Assembly: GCA_045639905.1 (NCBI GenBank)
Contig: JAZUDZ010000026.1
Span: 124,001 to 188,000 of the forward strand
DNA from: RGIG426 sp045639905
Lineage (GTDB): Bacteria; Bacillota; Clostridia; Oscillospirales; Acutalibacteraceae
Length of the DNA: 64,000 nt
Reading direction: 5' to 3'
Part shown: positions 1 to 7,921 of the stretch, piece by piece
How positions within the stretch are numbered: position 1 is the stretch's first letter
Layout: every line of letters starts with the position of its first letter
Notes under the pieces: generated by a model
The model's database searches: none
What the model was told of the DNA's origin: nothing
The model's input: the letters and a program-made list of their open reading frames with translations, nothing else
Translations under genes and position numbers: made by a program

Positions 1-2
1 CC

Positions 3-293
3 TCATATACGAAAATTGGCTTACGTCTTGCGACATTTGTCGGATTCGGTTTTTCATTTTTAAGTTTTATTGCTGCAATTGTGTATTTAGTTTTGAAATT
101 AATTCATTGGAATAATTTTGCGGCTGGCCAAGCCCCGCTTTTGATTGTATTACTGTTATTCATCTCATTGGTTCTATTTTTTATCGGTCTTCTTGGCGAA
201 TATGTACTGAGCATAAACCAACGTGTTATGAATCATCCATTGGTTGTCGAAGAAGAACGTATTAATTTCCAAAATAACGAGAAAGGGGAGTAA
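3..293 (+). CDS. Glycosyltransferase family 2, C-terminal membrane tail (5' end outside window)
   Basis: The reading frame is open from the left edge to a TAA at 291-293, so this is the 3' end of a longer gene. The 96 visible residues hold two hydrophobic helices (around residues 9-33 and 42-66) and end in a short charged tail with a [13 protein letters not shown] segment. That two-helix ending is typical of GtrB/DPM1-like membrane glycosyltransferases, which load sugars onto undecaprenyl phosphate or build surface glycans. The catalytic GT-A domain is outside the window, so the family call rests on the tail and on the neighbouring rmlA and rmlB. The stop codon lies 4 bases before the rmlA start, which suggests one operon. 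Confidence 0.6.
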   Translation, partial: SYTKIGLRLATFVGFGFSFLSFIAAIVYLVLKLIHWNNFAAGQAPLLIVLLLFISLVLFFIGLLGEYVLSINQRVMNHPLVVEEERINFQNNEKGE

Positions 294-297
294 ATCC

Positions 298-1182
298 TTG
301 AAAGGTATTATTTTAGCCGGCGGAGCCGGAACAAGATTATATCCTTTAACAATGGTTACATCAAAACAGCTTTTGCCTGTTTATGATAAGCCCATGATTT
401 ATTATCCCTTATCTACATTAATGTTAGCTGGAATTCGAGATATTCTTTTAATATCTACACCGAATGATTTACCAAATTTTGAGCGTCTGTTAGGAGACGG
501 CTCTCAGTTTGGTGTTCATTTATCTTATAAAGTTCAACCTTCTCCCGATGGTTTAGCACAAGCTTTTATCCTGGGAGAAGAGTTCATAGGCAATGATACT
601 TGTGCTATGGTCCTTGGCGATAATATCTTTTATGGAAACGGTTTCCGTCATATGCTATTGCAAGCTGTTTCCGATGCTGAAGAAGGTAAAGCAACTGTTT
701 TTGGATATTATGTCAAAGATCCGGAACGTTTTGGTGTTGTCAACTTTGACAAAGACAAAAATGTCATTTCGCTGGAAGAAAAACCTAAAAATCCTCAATC
801 CAATTATTGTGTAACCGGTTTGTATTTTTATGACAATCGTATTGTAAAATATGCAAAAACGATTAAACCGTCCGCAAGAGGAGAACTTGAGATTACGGAT
901 GTAAACAACTGTTATTTAAAGGATAAAAGTTTAAAAGTTCAACTTCTCGGCCGTGGTTATGCCTGGCTTGATACAGGTACGGTTGAATCCTTAGCTGAAG
1001 CCACTGCTTTTATTCGTATGATACAGCAACGACAAGGTGTTATGGTTTCCGCTCCGGAAGAAATTGCTTATATTAACGGATGGATCGACAAAAATAGTTT
1101 ATTAGAATCGATTGAAAAGTACGGAAAATCTTTATATGGAACGCACCTAAAACACGTTGTTGATGGTACCGTTTATTACTAA
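298..1182 (+). CDS. rmlA: Glucose-1-phosphate thymidylyltransferase RmlA
   Basis: This enzyme joins dTTP and glucose-1-phosphate to give dTDP-glucose, the first step of dTDP-deoxysugar synthesis in the cytoplasm. The protein starts [16 protein letters not shown], with the nucleotide-binding GGAGTRLYP loop at residues 8-16. The sugar-binding EEKP segment is about mid-protein and a DTGT motif follows. At 294 residues it has the normal length. I chose the TTG at 298 because GAAAGGGGAG (281-290) sits 7 bases upstream. An earlier in-frame TTG at 244 would overlap the preceding gene and add a tail that the family lacks. It is followed by rmlB after 19 bases. rmlC and rmlD are not in the window, so the final sugar is not defined here. 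Confidence 0.95.
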   Translation: MKGIILAGGAGTRLYPLTMVTSKQLLPVYDKPMIYYPLSTLMLAGIRDILLISTPNDLPNFERLLGDGSQFGVHLSYKVQPSPDGLAQAFILGEEFIGNDTCAMVLGDNIFYGNGFRHMLLQAVSDAEEGKATVFGYYVKDPERFGVVNFDKDKNVISLEEKPKNPQSNYCVTGLYFYDNRIVKYAKTIKPSARGELEITDVNNCYLKDKSLKVQLLGRGYAWLDTGTVESLAEATAFIRMIQQRQGVMVSAPEEIAYINGWIDKNSLLESIEKYGKSLYGTHLKHVVDGTVYY

Positions 1183-1201
1183 TTGAGAAAGGAATCTTTC
1201 C

Positions 1202-2221
1202 ATGAACATTCTCGTAACCGGTGGTGCCGGATTTATCGGATCCAATTTCATTTTTTATGTTCATAATAAACATCCTGAAGATCGAATTGTTTGCCTCGAT
1301 AAGCTTACATATGCCGGCAACTTACGTACCTTAGAGCCCTTACTAAATGATTCGAAGTTTCGTTTTGTTAAAGGGGATATTGCCGAACGAAAAGATGTAT
1401 TTCCTCTATTTGAAGAAGAACACTTTGATGTTGTTGTCAATTTTGCCGCAGAAAGCCATGTTGACAGGAGCTTAAAAGAACCGGAATTGTTTTTAAAAAC
1501 AAACATTTTAGGCACTCAAGTTTTAATGGATGCATGCCGAGAATATGGCATTAAACGTTTTCATCAGGTTTCTACTGACGAGGTATATGGAGACCTTCCG
1601 ATAGACAGAAAAGATTTGTTTTTCACAGAACAAACACCGTTACACGCTTCATCTCCATATTCTGCTTCTAAAGCATCAGCTGATTTGCTGGTAATGGCGT
1701 ACCACAGGACATTTAAACTTCCTGTTTCCATCTCACGTTGTTCCAACAACTATGGGCCTTACCAGTTTCCCGAAAAACTGATTCCTTTAATGATTTCACG
1801 TGCGACATCCGATCAATCTATTCCGGTATATGGAAAAGGAGAAAATGTTCGTGACTGGTTATACGTTGAGGATCATTGTATTGCCATTGATGAAATTGTT
1901 CGAAAAGGCAAGGAAGGAGAAGTATATAATATTGGAGGACACAATGAATGCGCCAATATTGATATGGTAAAAAAAGTACTTCATCTATTAAACAAACCTG
2001 AAACTCTCATTGAATTTGTCACAGACCGTCCGGGTCATGACCAACGATATGCCATTGATCCCGAAAAAATACATAATGAACTTGGTTGGCTTCCGCAAAC
2101 AAATATTGAAAACGGTTTGAGCAAGACAATAGAATGGTATTTAAATAATCGGAAATGGTGGGAAGAAATCATTAAAGGTGATTATCAATCCTATTACTCC
2201 GAAATGTATGAAAATCGATAA
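1202..2221 (+). CDS. rmlB: dTDP-glucose 4,6-dehydratase RmlB
   Basis: RmlB converts dTDP-glucose to dTDP-4-keto-6-deoxyglucose, the branch point for dTDP-rhamnose and other deoxysugars. The 339-residue protein is a short-chain dehydrogenase/reductase of usual length. It has the NAD-binding GGAGFIG at residues 7-13, the TDE triad of the dehydratase class at 125-127 (inside STDEVYG), and the catalytic YSASK at 153-157. It lies 19 bases after rmlA, with a GAAAGGA ribosome site in between, so the two are almost certainly co-transcribed. A strong terminator follows directly, so this is the last gene of the rightward operon. With the upstream glycosyltransferase it points to surface polysaccharide synthesis. 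Confidence 0.95.
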   Translation: MNILVTGGAGFIGSNFIFYVHNKHPEDRIVCLDKLTYAGNLRTLEPLLNDSKFRFVKGDIAERKDVFPLFEEEHFDVVVNFAAESHVDRSLKEPELFLKTNILGTQVLMDACREYGIKRFHQVSTDEVYGDLPIDRKDLFFTEQTPLHASSPYSASKASADLLVMAYHRTFKLPVSISRCSNNYGPYQFPEKLIPLMISRATSDQSIPVYGKGENVRDWLYVEDHCIAIDEIVRKGKEGEVYNIGGHNECANIDMVKKVLHLLNKPETLIEFVTDRPGHDQRYAIDPEKIHNELGWLPQTNIENGLSKTIEWYLNNRKWWEEIIKGDYQSYYSEMYENR

Positions 2222-2222
2222 A

Positions 2223-2257
2223 AATAACGGTCACTCATCGAGTGACCGTTATTTTTT
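2223..2257. terminator. Bidirectional intrinsic terminator between rmlB and the leftward polyol cluster
   Basis: A perfect 14-bp stem (AATAACGGTCACTC / GAGTGACCGTTATT) with a 3-base loop is followed by a T run on the plus strand and preceded by an A run. It can end both rmlB and the converging leftward operon. Confidence 0.9.
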
Positions 2258-2424
2258 TACTTTTTCTTGTTTACAAGGAATATACCGCAAGAAATTGCAA
2301 TAATTCCAATAATCATAGCCGGAATATAAATACCATCTGGAATCACAACAATAAAACGATTTACAATTGATGTAATTAAATAGAGTAACATCCCAAGAAT
2401 AATTAGTATATTACCAGTTTTCAT
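2257..2424 (-). CDS. Small two-helix membrane protein, unknown function (55 aa)
   Basis: A short reading frame of 55 codons runs from ATG at 2424 to TAA at 2257. It encodes two hydrophobic helices (about residues 4-20 and 33-51) separated by a short loop with NRF and PDG, and ends in VNKKK, consistent with positive-inside anchoring. The start lies 6 bases after the TGA of the GatD-like gene. A GAGGA ribosome site overlaps the end of that gene, which suggests translational coupling. The stop touches the T run of the shared terminator, so it is the last gene of the leftward operon. I do not recognise the family. Function is unknown; its place in a surface-glycan operon suggests a membrane or envelope role only by association. 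Confidence 0.6.
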   Translation of the reverse strand: MKTGNILIILGMLLYLITSIVNRFIVVIPDGIYIPAMIIGIIAISCGIFLVNKKK

Positions 2425-2430
2425 TTTAAA

Positions 2431-3486
2431 TCAATCCTCATTGTAAAGTAAAATCCTACCCTTGACGAGGCCTGGTGTTTTGTATAATTCAAAAGCTTTC
2501 TGAGCATCACACATAGGGAATTTATCAAAAACAGCTCCGTCATCATACTTCAGTTCACCAGTAGCAAAATAATGAGCCGTTAATGTCCATTCATCTCCCG
2601 GGAAAGGAGAAGAATAAGACATCCAGGTACCTGTAACTCTCAATTCTTTGCGATTCAAATTTTCCCATTCTAAAGGTTCAAATGTTACAGGGGATGAAGG
2701 GGTACCAATAAAGGTAACATGTCCCTTATTACCTGCTAAATCATATGCCATCTTGATGGTTGCAGGAGCGCCGCAAGTTTCAAAGACATAGTCAAATCCT
2801 CGGCCATCCGTAAGAGCCAAAGCTTGTTCTTTATAATCGGAAGCGCCGGAATTAATTCCTTCATCGGCAGCAATTTTTTTGCAAAAATCCAAGCGGTCTT
2901 CACTAATATCAAATACAACTAACTTAGATGCACCGAAAATCTTTGCCCATTGCATTGTGAAAAAGCCTATGGTACCGCCACCAATAATGGCAACCGTTTT
3001 ACCAGCCTCATAGTCAGCCAAACGTACCCCGTGAAGTCCAACAGTACTAGGTTCAAATAAGGCACCTTGCTCAAATGTCAAAGAAGGATCAATTTTTACA
3101 ACATTATTTTCAGGAAGCAGAATATAGTCAGCAAATGCGCCTTGCACACGAGAACCTTTAAAACTGTAGTTTTTGCACAAAGAATAGTTCCCGTTTTTAC
3201 AATCAATACATTCCATACACGGAAGAAGGGGAGCGCCAGCAATATGGTCTCCGGGAACTACAGACGTAACGCCTTCTCCGATTTCTTCAACAATTCCAGA
3301 AAACTCATGTCCGAGTACTAATGGATATTTTTTGACAGTCCCTTTAAAATATCTGGGTATATCTGAACCGCAAATTCCGCAAGCCTTCACATGTACCAAA
3401 ACGGTACCGGGCTCAACAATCGGCTTTTCATAATCTTCGTATCGAATATCTTCAATACCATGTAAAACTGCTGCTTTCATGTTCAT
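2431..3486 (-). CDS. Zinc-dependent polyol-phosphate dehydrogenase, GatD-like
   Basis: This is a medium-chain alcohol dehydrogenase that most resembles galactitol-1-phosphate 5-dehydrogenase (GatD), which interconverts galactitol-1-phosphate and tagatose-6-phosphate with NAD(H). The catalytic zinc region is GICGSD (C39) with GHE at 59-61 and E144. The structural zinc ligands are C90, C93, C96 and C104. The Rossmann turn GGGTIG is at 168-173, and a WMSYSSPFPG segment near the C-terminus is characteristic of GatD. At 351 residues the length is normal. GGAGGG precedes the ATG. The gene sits behind a GatZ-like gene and a cytidylyltransferase, so it may work in the reducing direction to make a polyol phosphate, as TarJ does for ribitol. 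The exact substrate is not shown by the sequence. Confidence 0.8.
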   Translation of the reverse strand: MNMKAAVLHGIEDIRYEDYEKPIVEPGTVLVHVKACGICGSDIPRYFKGTVKKYPLVLGHEFSGIVEEIGEGVTSVVPGDHIAGAPLLPCMECIDCKNGNYSLCKNYSFKGSRVQGAFADYILLPENNVVKIDPSLTFEQGALFEPSTVGLHGVRLADYEAGKTVAIIGGGTIGFFTMQWAKIFGASKLVVFDISEDRLDFCKKIAADEGINSGASDYKEQALALTDGRGFDYVFETCGAPATIKMAYDLAGNKGHVTFIGTPSSPVTFEPLEWENLNRKELRVTGTWMSYSSPFPGDEWTLTAHYFATGELKYDDGAVFDKFPMCDAQKAFELYKTPGLVKGRILLYNED

Positions 3487-3500
3487 GACAGTCCCTCCAA

Positions 3501-4829
3501 TTAAAGGAAAATACCACTAATCATATAGTTGTGTTTAACAGCATAATTATAATCTTCAACCATTGCAACAACACTATATTTAGCTAAATCACGGGCATTG
3601 GGAGACAAGCTACCATCACGCACTTTTATATACTGCAAAGGCATATACTGATGAAGCATTCCCATAGGGAATTTAATACCATCAAGATTGGCAAACATTT
3701 TATTCATAGCATTTTCCACTTCAGGCATAGCCATACAATAACGACTTCTGTCAGAGAAACCATAACGTTTTTGAATAGCTACGCTACGTGCATCACCTTT
3801 ATAATATTTTTGCCAAAACTCAGGATGTTCATCCATTTTTGCATCTAAAGTTTCAATAAAATTAGAACGATCTTCGACGCGCGGAATCAATTCTTTTTCC
3901 ATCATGGCCAAAGCAAACAAAGCTTCACGCATGGCAAATGTCAGGGCCGGGCCGACCTTAATAATGGCAATACCATCTTCAACCATTTCCTTCAATTTGA
4001 CAGGTGCCTGGTAATCCGTGGAATGTCCTTCAAAAACAATGTCAGGATATTTTTTTAAGCTTTCACAAAGATTGTTTGCCTCAATACGATTGTATGGGTG
4101 AATTGCCAAATTACCAAATTCAACACCAGGCTGAACAACAATAGCAATGATATAATTCCATGCGTCCCCAAGTTTATGTTTTGCAAAAACTTTTTTGTAG
4201 GCAAGAAGAGTATTCTCAAAATCTTCCGGTTTTGTTACTTCAACGTCATCTTGTTTCTTTTGATTACCACCGGGAACAGGGACTTCACTTCCAATGACAA
4301 ATACTGGATGCATCTCGTCCGGATTTTTTTCGAGCATTTTTTTATATTCATCTTCACAAGCTTTATAAAGTCTTGCGCCTCGCTCGGCAATAACCTCGTC
4401 GGAAAGACGTTCGGTCAACGAATCGTCTCCGAGCTTCATACTGGTATCTAAGTGTATTTTTTTATATCCGGCAGCGACAGAAAGACGAACTAATTCTTCA
4501 GCGTTTTTCATTGCTTCTTCTGCCGGTTTATCGGCCCAGGGAAGAGGGCCTAAATGGTCACCACCAAGAATAATCTTTTCACGAGTGAATCCAATTTTAT
4601 CGGCAATCTGATAAACAAAATCACGAAAATCAGCCGGTTGCATACGTGTGTAACCACCAAACTGGTTAACCTGGTTAGAGGTTGCCTCGATTAAAACTTG
4701 CTCATCAAATCTTTGAGACTGCTCTAATATAGCCTCAATCACAAGTTTATTTGCAGAACAGAAAGACGGGATACCACTATGGATACCCGATTTTCTTTTT
4801 TTAACCATACTTAAAAGCGGATTTTGCAC
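3501..4829 (-). CDS. GatZ/KbaZ-family protein (tagatose-bisphosphate aldolase accessory subunit or related enzyme)
   Basis: The 442-residue protein matches the GatZ/KbaZ family in length and sequence, including GIPSFCSAN near residue 20, ILGGDHLGP at 87-95 and an EGHSTDYQ segment in the second half. In enterobacteria this subunit stabilises the GatY/KbaY aldolase that splits tagatose-1,6-bisphosphate. Family members elsewhere act alone on other ketose or uronate substrates. No GatY-like class II aldolase is encoded in the window, so a stand-alone role (epimerase, aldolase or isomerase on a ketose phosphate) is quite possible. It lies 14 bases upstream of the GatD-like gene and 23 bases downstream of the cytidylyltransferase, on the same strand. 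This suggests that it supplies or shapes the sugar phosphate used by both. Confidence 0.8.
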   Translation of the reverse strand: MQNPLLSMVKKRKSGIHSGIPSFCSANKLVIEAILEQSQRFDEQVLIEATSNQVNQFGGYTRMQPADFRDFVYQIADKIGFTREKIILGGDHLGPLPWADKPAEEAMKNAEELVRLSVAAGYKKIHLDTSMKLGDDSLTERLSDEVIAERGARLYKACEDEYKKMLEKNPDEMHPVFVIGSEVPVPGGNQKKQDDVEVTKPEDFENTLLAYKKVFAKHKLGDAWNYIIAIVVQPGVEFGNLAIHPYNRIEANNLCESLKKYPDIVFEGHSTDYQAPVKLKEMVEDGIAIIKVGPALTFAMREALFALAMMEKELIPRVEDRSNFIETLDAKMDEHPEFWQKYYKGDARSVAIQKRYGFSDRSRYCMAMPEVENAMNKMFANLDGIKFPMGMLHQYMPLQYIKVRDGSLSPNARDLAKYSVVAMVEDYNYAVKHNYMISGIFL

Positions 4830-4852
4830 AAAAATGCGCCTCCCAAATCAGA

Positions 4853-5563
4853 TTAATCTTGATCAAAGAAATAATTATGTACTAGTTTCTTAAACAATTC
4901 CATATCTCCAGGATAGGTTATCTTTAAATTAAGAACACTGGCAGGAACTACCACCATCGGAATATTATGTGCCAAAGCAATAGCACCGGCAGAAGTCATA
5001 GCATCCAATTCCTCTTGGCTGGCATTACTGTAAATATCAAAAATGTCACCGAAGCGAAACGCTTCCGGAGAAGCACCGGAAACAATTTCCTGTCTAGGAA
5101 CAACTTCTTCAAGAAGTTTGGTTTCAGCATTCATACGATAGCAGGTATCATATTGACATTGTCCTAAAGTAGCTCCGCCGTATTTCTTTACGCCTTCAAT
5201 AATGGCTTTTGTACCTTCAACATCCACATAAGGGTGTGTTGCATCATGAAGCATAACCACATCGTCATGCTGTGCAATATCAGCTACAGAACGAAGACCA
5301 TTCAAAACAGATTCAGAACGGCTGCTTCCTCCGGCAACAATATGAACCAGCTTGTCAGCAGAAAGTTTATCTTTCCACTCCTTAACATAATCAATCCAAT
5401 CCTTATGGGAAACAACAACAATTTGGTCAATTTCCTTCATTTTGTTATATTCACGAAGAATATAAGCAAAAACAGGAACGTCATCAATAAGCGTATATTG
5501 TTTCGGACGTGCGGCGCCGAAACGAGTGCCACTTCCGCCCATCATAAGAAGAAGTATATTCAT
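4853..5563 (-). CDS. IspD/TarI-family cytidylyltransferase (candidate CDP-polyol synthase)
   Basis: The protein (236 aa) has the IspD/TarI nucleotidyltransferase fold. MMGGSGTRFGAARPKQY at residues 7-23 is the CTP-binding loop, followed by the conserved GGSSRSESV and HDATHPYV segments. IspD makes CDP-methylerythritol for isoprenoids, while TarI makes CDP-ribitol for teichoic acid. Dxr, another step of the methylerythritol pathway, is 43 kb away. This gene sits among LicD, GatZ-like and GatD-like genes, so a surface-polyol role is more likely than IspD. It starts 6 bases after the LicD stop. A second, true ispD elsewhere in the genome would support that; none is visible here. The substrate is inferred only. 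Confidence 0.75.
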   Translation of the reverse strand: MNILLLMMGGSGTRFGAARPKQYTLIDDVPVFAYILREYNKMKEIDQIVVVSHKDWIDYVKEWKDKLSADKLVHIVAGGSSRSESVLNGLRSVADIAQHDDVVMLHDATHPYVDVEGTKAIIEGVKKYGGATLGQCQYDTCYRMNAETKLLEEVVPRQEIVSGASPEAFRFGDIFDIYSNASQEELDAMTSAGAIALAHNIPMVVVPASVLNLKITYPGDMELFKKLVHNYFFDQD

Positions 5564-5569
5564 AAATGG

Positions 5570-7234
5570 TTATTCCTTTCCATCTTCCTGTAATTCGGGA
5601 ATATCGGCAGACCAACGAATCAAATCATGTCCCAGCTGCTTATGTAGCGGCGGCAAAGCCATAAAATCGTGATACTGCATCTCTAAAAACACTTCAGGTT
5701 TGTTGGGAATCTTTGCTGTAACACCCTCGAAATTAATATCTTTATAGGGTAAAAGATCTTCCTTCTCAATAAAGGTGTATGTCGGAACAAAACTTGCAAC
5801 TTGAGTATAACCGAGTTTATCCGCATTCGCATTATATTTTGTAGCAACTTTCAAGTATTTCTTTTGTGTATTGGTAATATTTACCAAACGCCAAAAAGAA
5901 CGATGCAAATGTGCAAAATGACGCCAGAACCAATCTTCGAAAGTCGTAGGTTTCTTATCATATACAGGCTCTGCAATCTGTTTATTACACGCTTTATTAT
6001 GCATTCTAACTTTCTTATATACTTGAGCGAGAAAAGCATCCTGGTCTGGGCCTTCCGGAGGAATTGCATCGAAGGGGAAGAGGTCTAAACAGATTCCCTT
6101 ATGAAAATCTCTGTTTTCGTTATATTCCGTAATATATTCGGTATTATTCATTCTGATTTTAGAAAACAAATACGGAATTTGCGGATCACTTTGACGAGTT
6201 TGCAAGAAGAAACGATCCGTATCTAATTCTTTACCGGCTTCTTTAAGGAAACGGTCGTAGTCAGCTCGAAGCATACCCACATCGATGTCGTCGTCCCATG
6301 GAATAAAACCGCCATGACGTACATAACCGAGCATAGAACCGCCACAAATAAAATAACCAATATCCAACTTGCGGCAAATTCTGTCGAACTCTTTAAGTAA
6401 AATCAAATCGACTTTTTGAATCGTTTTGATTTGCTTTTCAAGCTCTGGTGTGAGTTTTTCAGTCCAAGGAGTGTAATCACAAGGGCAGGAAAGCATCATA
6501 TCATTAAACGGCAATTTTTGAAGCGGGAACAGTTGATTTTCCCAGAGCATTTCACTCTTGGCATGAACGGTGCGAATGTAGCGATGACAATCAGGTTTTC
6601 CATTGTATTTTTGAGCAATTTTCTGCACCCGATCAAATTCCTTTTTCGGATTCCTCCAACCATAAAGAACAACCTTAATAATGAATTTAATCAAATTCTG
6701 TTTACTACGATTGAAGTTCCAGGTTGAACAAACTCGTTCTAATCGTTTGTTTGCCCTTTTCATGCGGCGAAGATGGGCACAATACAAATCAAAGCTATCC
6801 GGCATTTGATCAAAAGGAGTAAGTAAGATCCAAAAGTTCTGTGTTACGGTAACTTCATCTTTATATTCTTCTAAATCGCCGGCAGTGACACTAGTGCCAA
6901 CGCGTACCAAACGCTGCGGAATTTTTTCCGTCGTTCCAATATATTCATCAAAAATCAAACCGTATTCTTCAGAATGATTGCGTAATATACTAATTAATTT
7001 CTCATAGTCAGCACGAAGAAGTGCAATATCACCGGATAAAAGATTCTCTTCCGGAATAAAAGACTGATAATGAACACATCCCACCAGGGTAGGGCCGAAG
7101 GCGAAATACTGAAGTCCATTTTCTTCACAAATCTTATCAATTTTTTTCAGGACATCGGTTTTAGCCTTGTTGATAACTTTGTCACAAAAAATAACAGAAG
7201 CGTTATTTTTAACTGTTTCAAAATTTCTTTTCAT
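5570..7234 (-). CDS. Tandem LicD-family phosphotransferase with a degenerate N-terminal copy
   Basis: LicD proteins move phosphocholine or other CDP-activated phosphoalcohols onto surface glycans. The C-terminal half (about residues 265-545) carries the canonical core: CGGSMLGYVRHGGF at 297-310 and then PWDDDIDV at 312-319, whose acidic residues bind metal. The N-terminal half (about 25-260) aligns with it, with FGPTLVGCVHYQSFIPEE at 46-63 and ALLRADY at 71-77. The WDDDID acidic cluster is replaced, so this copy is probably inactive. At 554 residues the protein is about twice a single LicD. It is the first gene of the leftward operon, with a promoter at 7279-7307. The CDP-activated donor is probably made by the next gene. 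Confidence 0.85.
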   Translation of the reverse strand: MKRNFETVKNNASVIFCDKVINKAKTDVLKKIDKICEENGLQYFAFGPTLVGCVHYQSFIPEENLLSGDIALLRADYEKLISILRNHSEEYGLIFDEYIGTTEKIPQRLVRVGTSVTAGDLEEYKDEVTVTQNFWILLTPFDQMPDSFDLYCAHLRRMKRANKRLERVCSTWNFNRSKQNLIKFIIKVVLYGWRNPKKEFDRVQKIAQKYNGKPDCHRYIRTVHAKSEMLWENQLFPLQKLPFNDMMLSCPCDYTPWTEKLTPELEKQIKTIQKVDLILLKEFDRICRKLDIGYFICGGSMLGYVRHGGFIPWDDDIDVGMLRADYDRFLKEAGKELDTDRFFLQTRQSDPQIPYLFSKIRMNNTEYITEYNENRDFHKGICLDLFPFDAIPPEGPDQDAFLAQVYKKVRMHNKACNKQIAEPVYDKKPTTFEDWFWRHFAHLHRSFWRLVNITNTQKKYLKVATKYNANADKLGYTQVASFVPTYTFIEKEDLLPYKDINFEGVTAKIPNKPEVFLEMQYHDFMALPPLHKQLGHDLIRWSADIPELQEDGKE

Positions 7235-7278
7235 GATAGATGCCTCACATGTAAATTATGGTTTACAGAATTTATGTA

Positions 7279-7307
7279 ATTATACTATATATAGGTATAA
7301 AAAACAA
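7279..7307 (-). promoter_or_regulatory. Sigma-A-type promoter of the LicD/polyol operon
   Basis: On the minus strand TTGTTT (7307-7302) and TATAAT (7284-7279) are 17 bases apart. The predicted start is about 40 bases before the LicD ATG. Confidence 0.6.
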
Positions 7308-7325
7308 GAAATATAAAGTAAACAC

Positions 7326-7354
7326 TTGCGTTTATGGGGGAATCGTGATATAGT
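7326..7354 (+). promoter_or_regulatory. Sigma-A-type promoter reading into the gene-free region
   Basis: TTGCGT (7326-7331) and TATAGT (7349-7354) have a 17-base spacer. The predicted start near 7361 falls just before a long palindrome. No reading frame of useful length follows until the recombinase about 590 bases downstream. Confidence 0.5.
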
Positions 7355-7363
7355 ATAAAAGCA

Positions 7364-7397
7364 TTAACTATACAAAATAAATATTTTGTATAGTTAA
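7364..7397. repeat. Perfect 15-bp inverted repeat at the predicted transcript start (operator or hairpin)
   Basis: TTAACTATACAAAAT and ATTTTGTATAGTTAA flank a 4-base AAAT loop. It lies just after the promoter at 7326-7354 and directly before an AAGAGGAGG ribosome-binding-like site (7396-7404). The position fits a repressor operator overlapping +1, or a 5' hairpin. The lack of a T run argues against a terminator. Confidence 0.6.
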
Positions 7398-7921
7398 GAG
7401 GAGGATTTTTACCAAATAAGGCTTAAATATGCTGTTTTTCATGTTTTAGTCCGGTTTTACTACGGTCTCCAACATTCTCGTATTCTATTAAAGCTTATAT
7501 CGTTTGATGATACTTACCATAATCAGAATTATTATATTATTTCAAATTGATTGTATTTTAGATCTAATATTTTTATTTTAAATGAATCCTACATCATTTC
7601 TGTAAATTTTATTTGATTGAAAAAAATCATTTTGCTCTCAATCGATTTAAATTACTTGAATCGTATAATGCATCATTTGAAGGAATTTTATTTGATGAGT
7701 ATTTTTTAAAATTCCAGGCATAAAGCCAAATTTTCCATTTGCAGCAATTAAATCGTGTCGTATCGATGTATTAATCAAATTTAACCTATCTATTGGCTTA
7801 TATTGAGAATGATGTTCCCTGATGATTCCTCATTATATAAACGATCCTGTTATATGACGTTGCCAAAGTCATCCATACATGCATCCTTTATACACATATA
7901 AACCGGCTAAATCCAATCTAT
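7398..7921 (+). other. AT-rich gene-free region after an orphan ribosome-binding site
   Basis: A near-perfect Shine-Dalgarno sequence (AAGAGGAGG, 7396-7404) is followed at 7405 by ATT TTT ACC AAA TAA, that is, no proper start and an early stop. The only nearby ATG (7429) opens six codons. The next roughly 500 bases are strongly AT-rich and contain no convincing coding frame on either strand. They hold a gapped direct repeat (7592-7696). The region may be a decayed gene, a long leader of the recombinase, or an unrecognised RNA. Confidence 0.4.
7592..7696 (+). repeat. Gapped direct repeat, two copies (8 bp - 6 variable - 12 bp)
   Basis: Copies at 7592-7617 and 7671-7696 both read CATCATTT, six unlike bases, then ATTTTATTTGAT. 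Spacers are CTGTAA and GAAGGA. The arm-6-arm layout resembles Xer-type recombination cores, and a tyrosine recombinase gene begins 257 bases downstream. Confidence 0.55.

Noticed and set aside
7429..7449. A six-codon Phe-rich frame after the orphan ribosome site
   Set aside because: It lies more than 20 bases from the ribosome site, too far for normal initiation, and no attenuator follows.
7797..7880. A possible dif site before the recombinase
   Set aside because: No 28-bp sequence with the expected XerC and XerD arms could be found by eye in this stretch.
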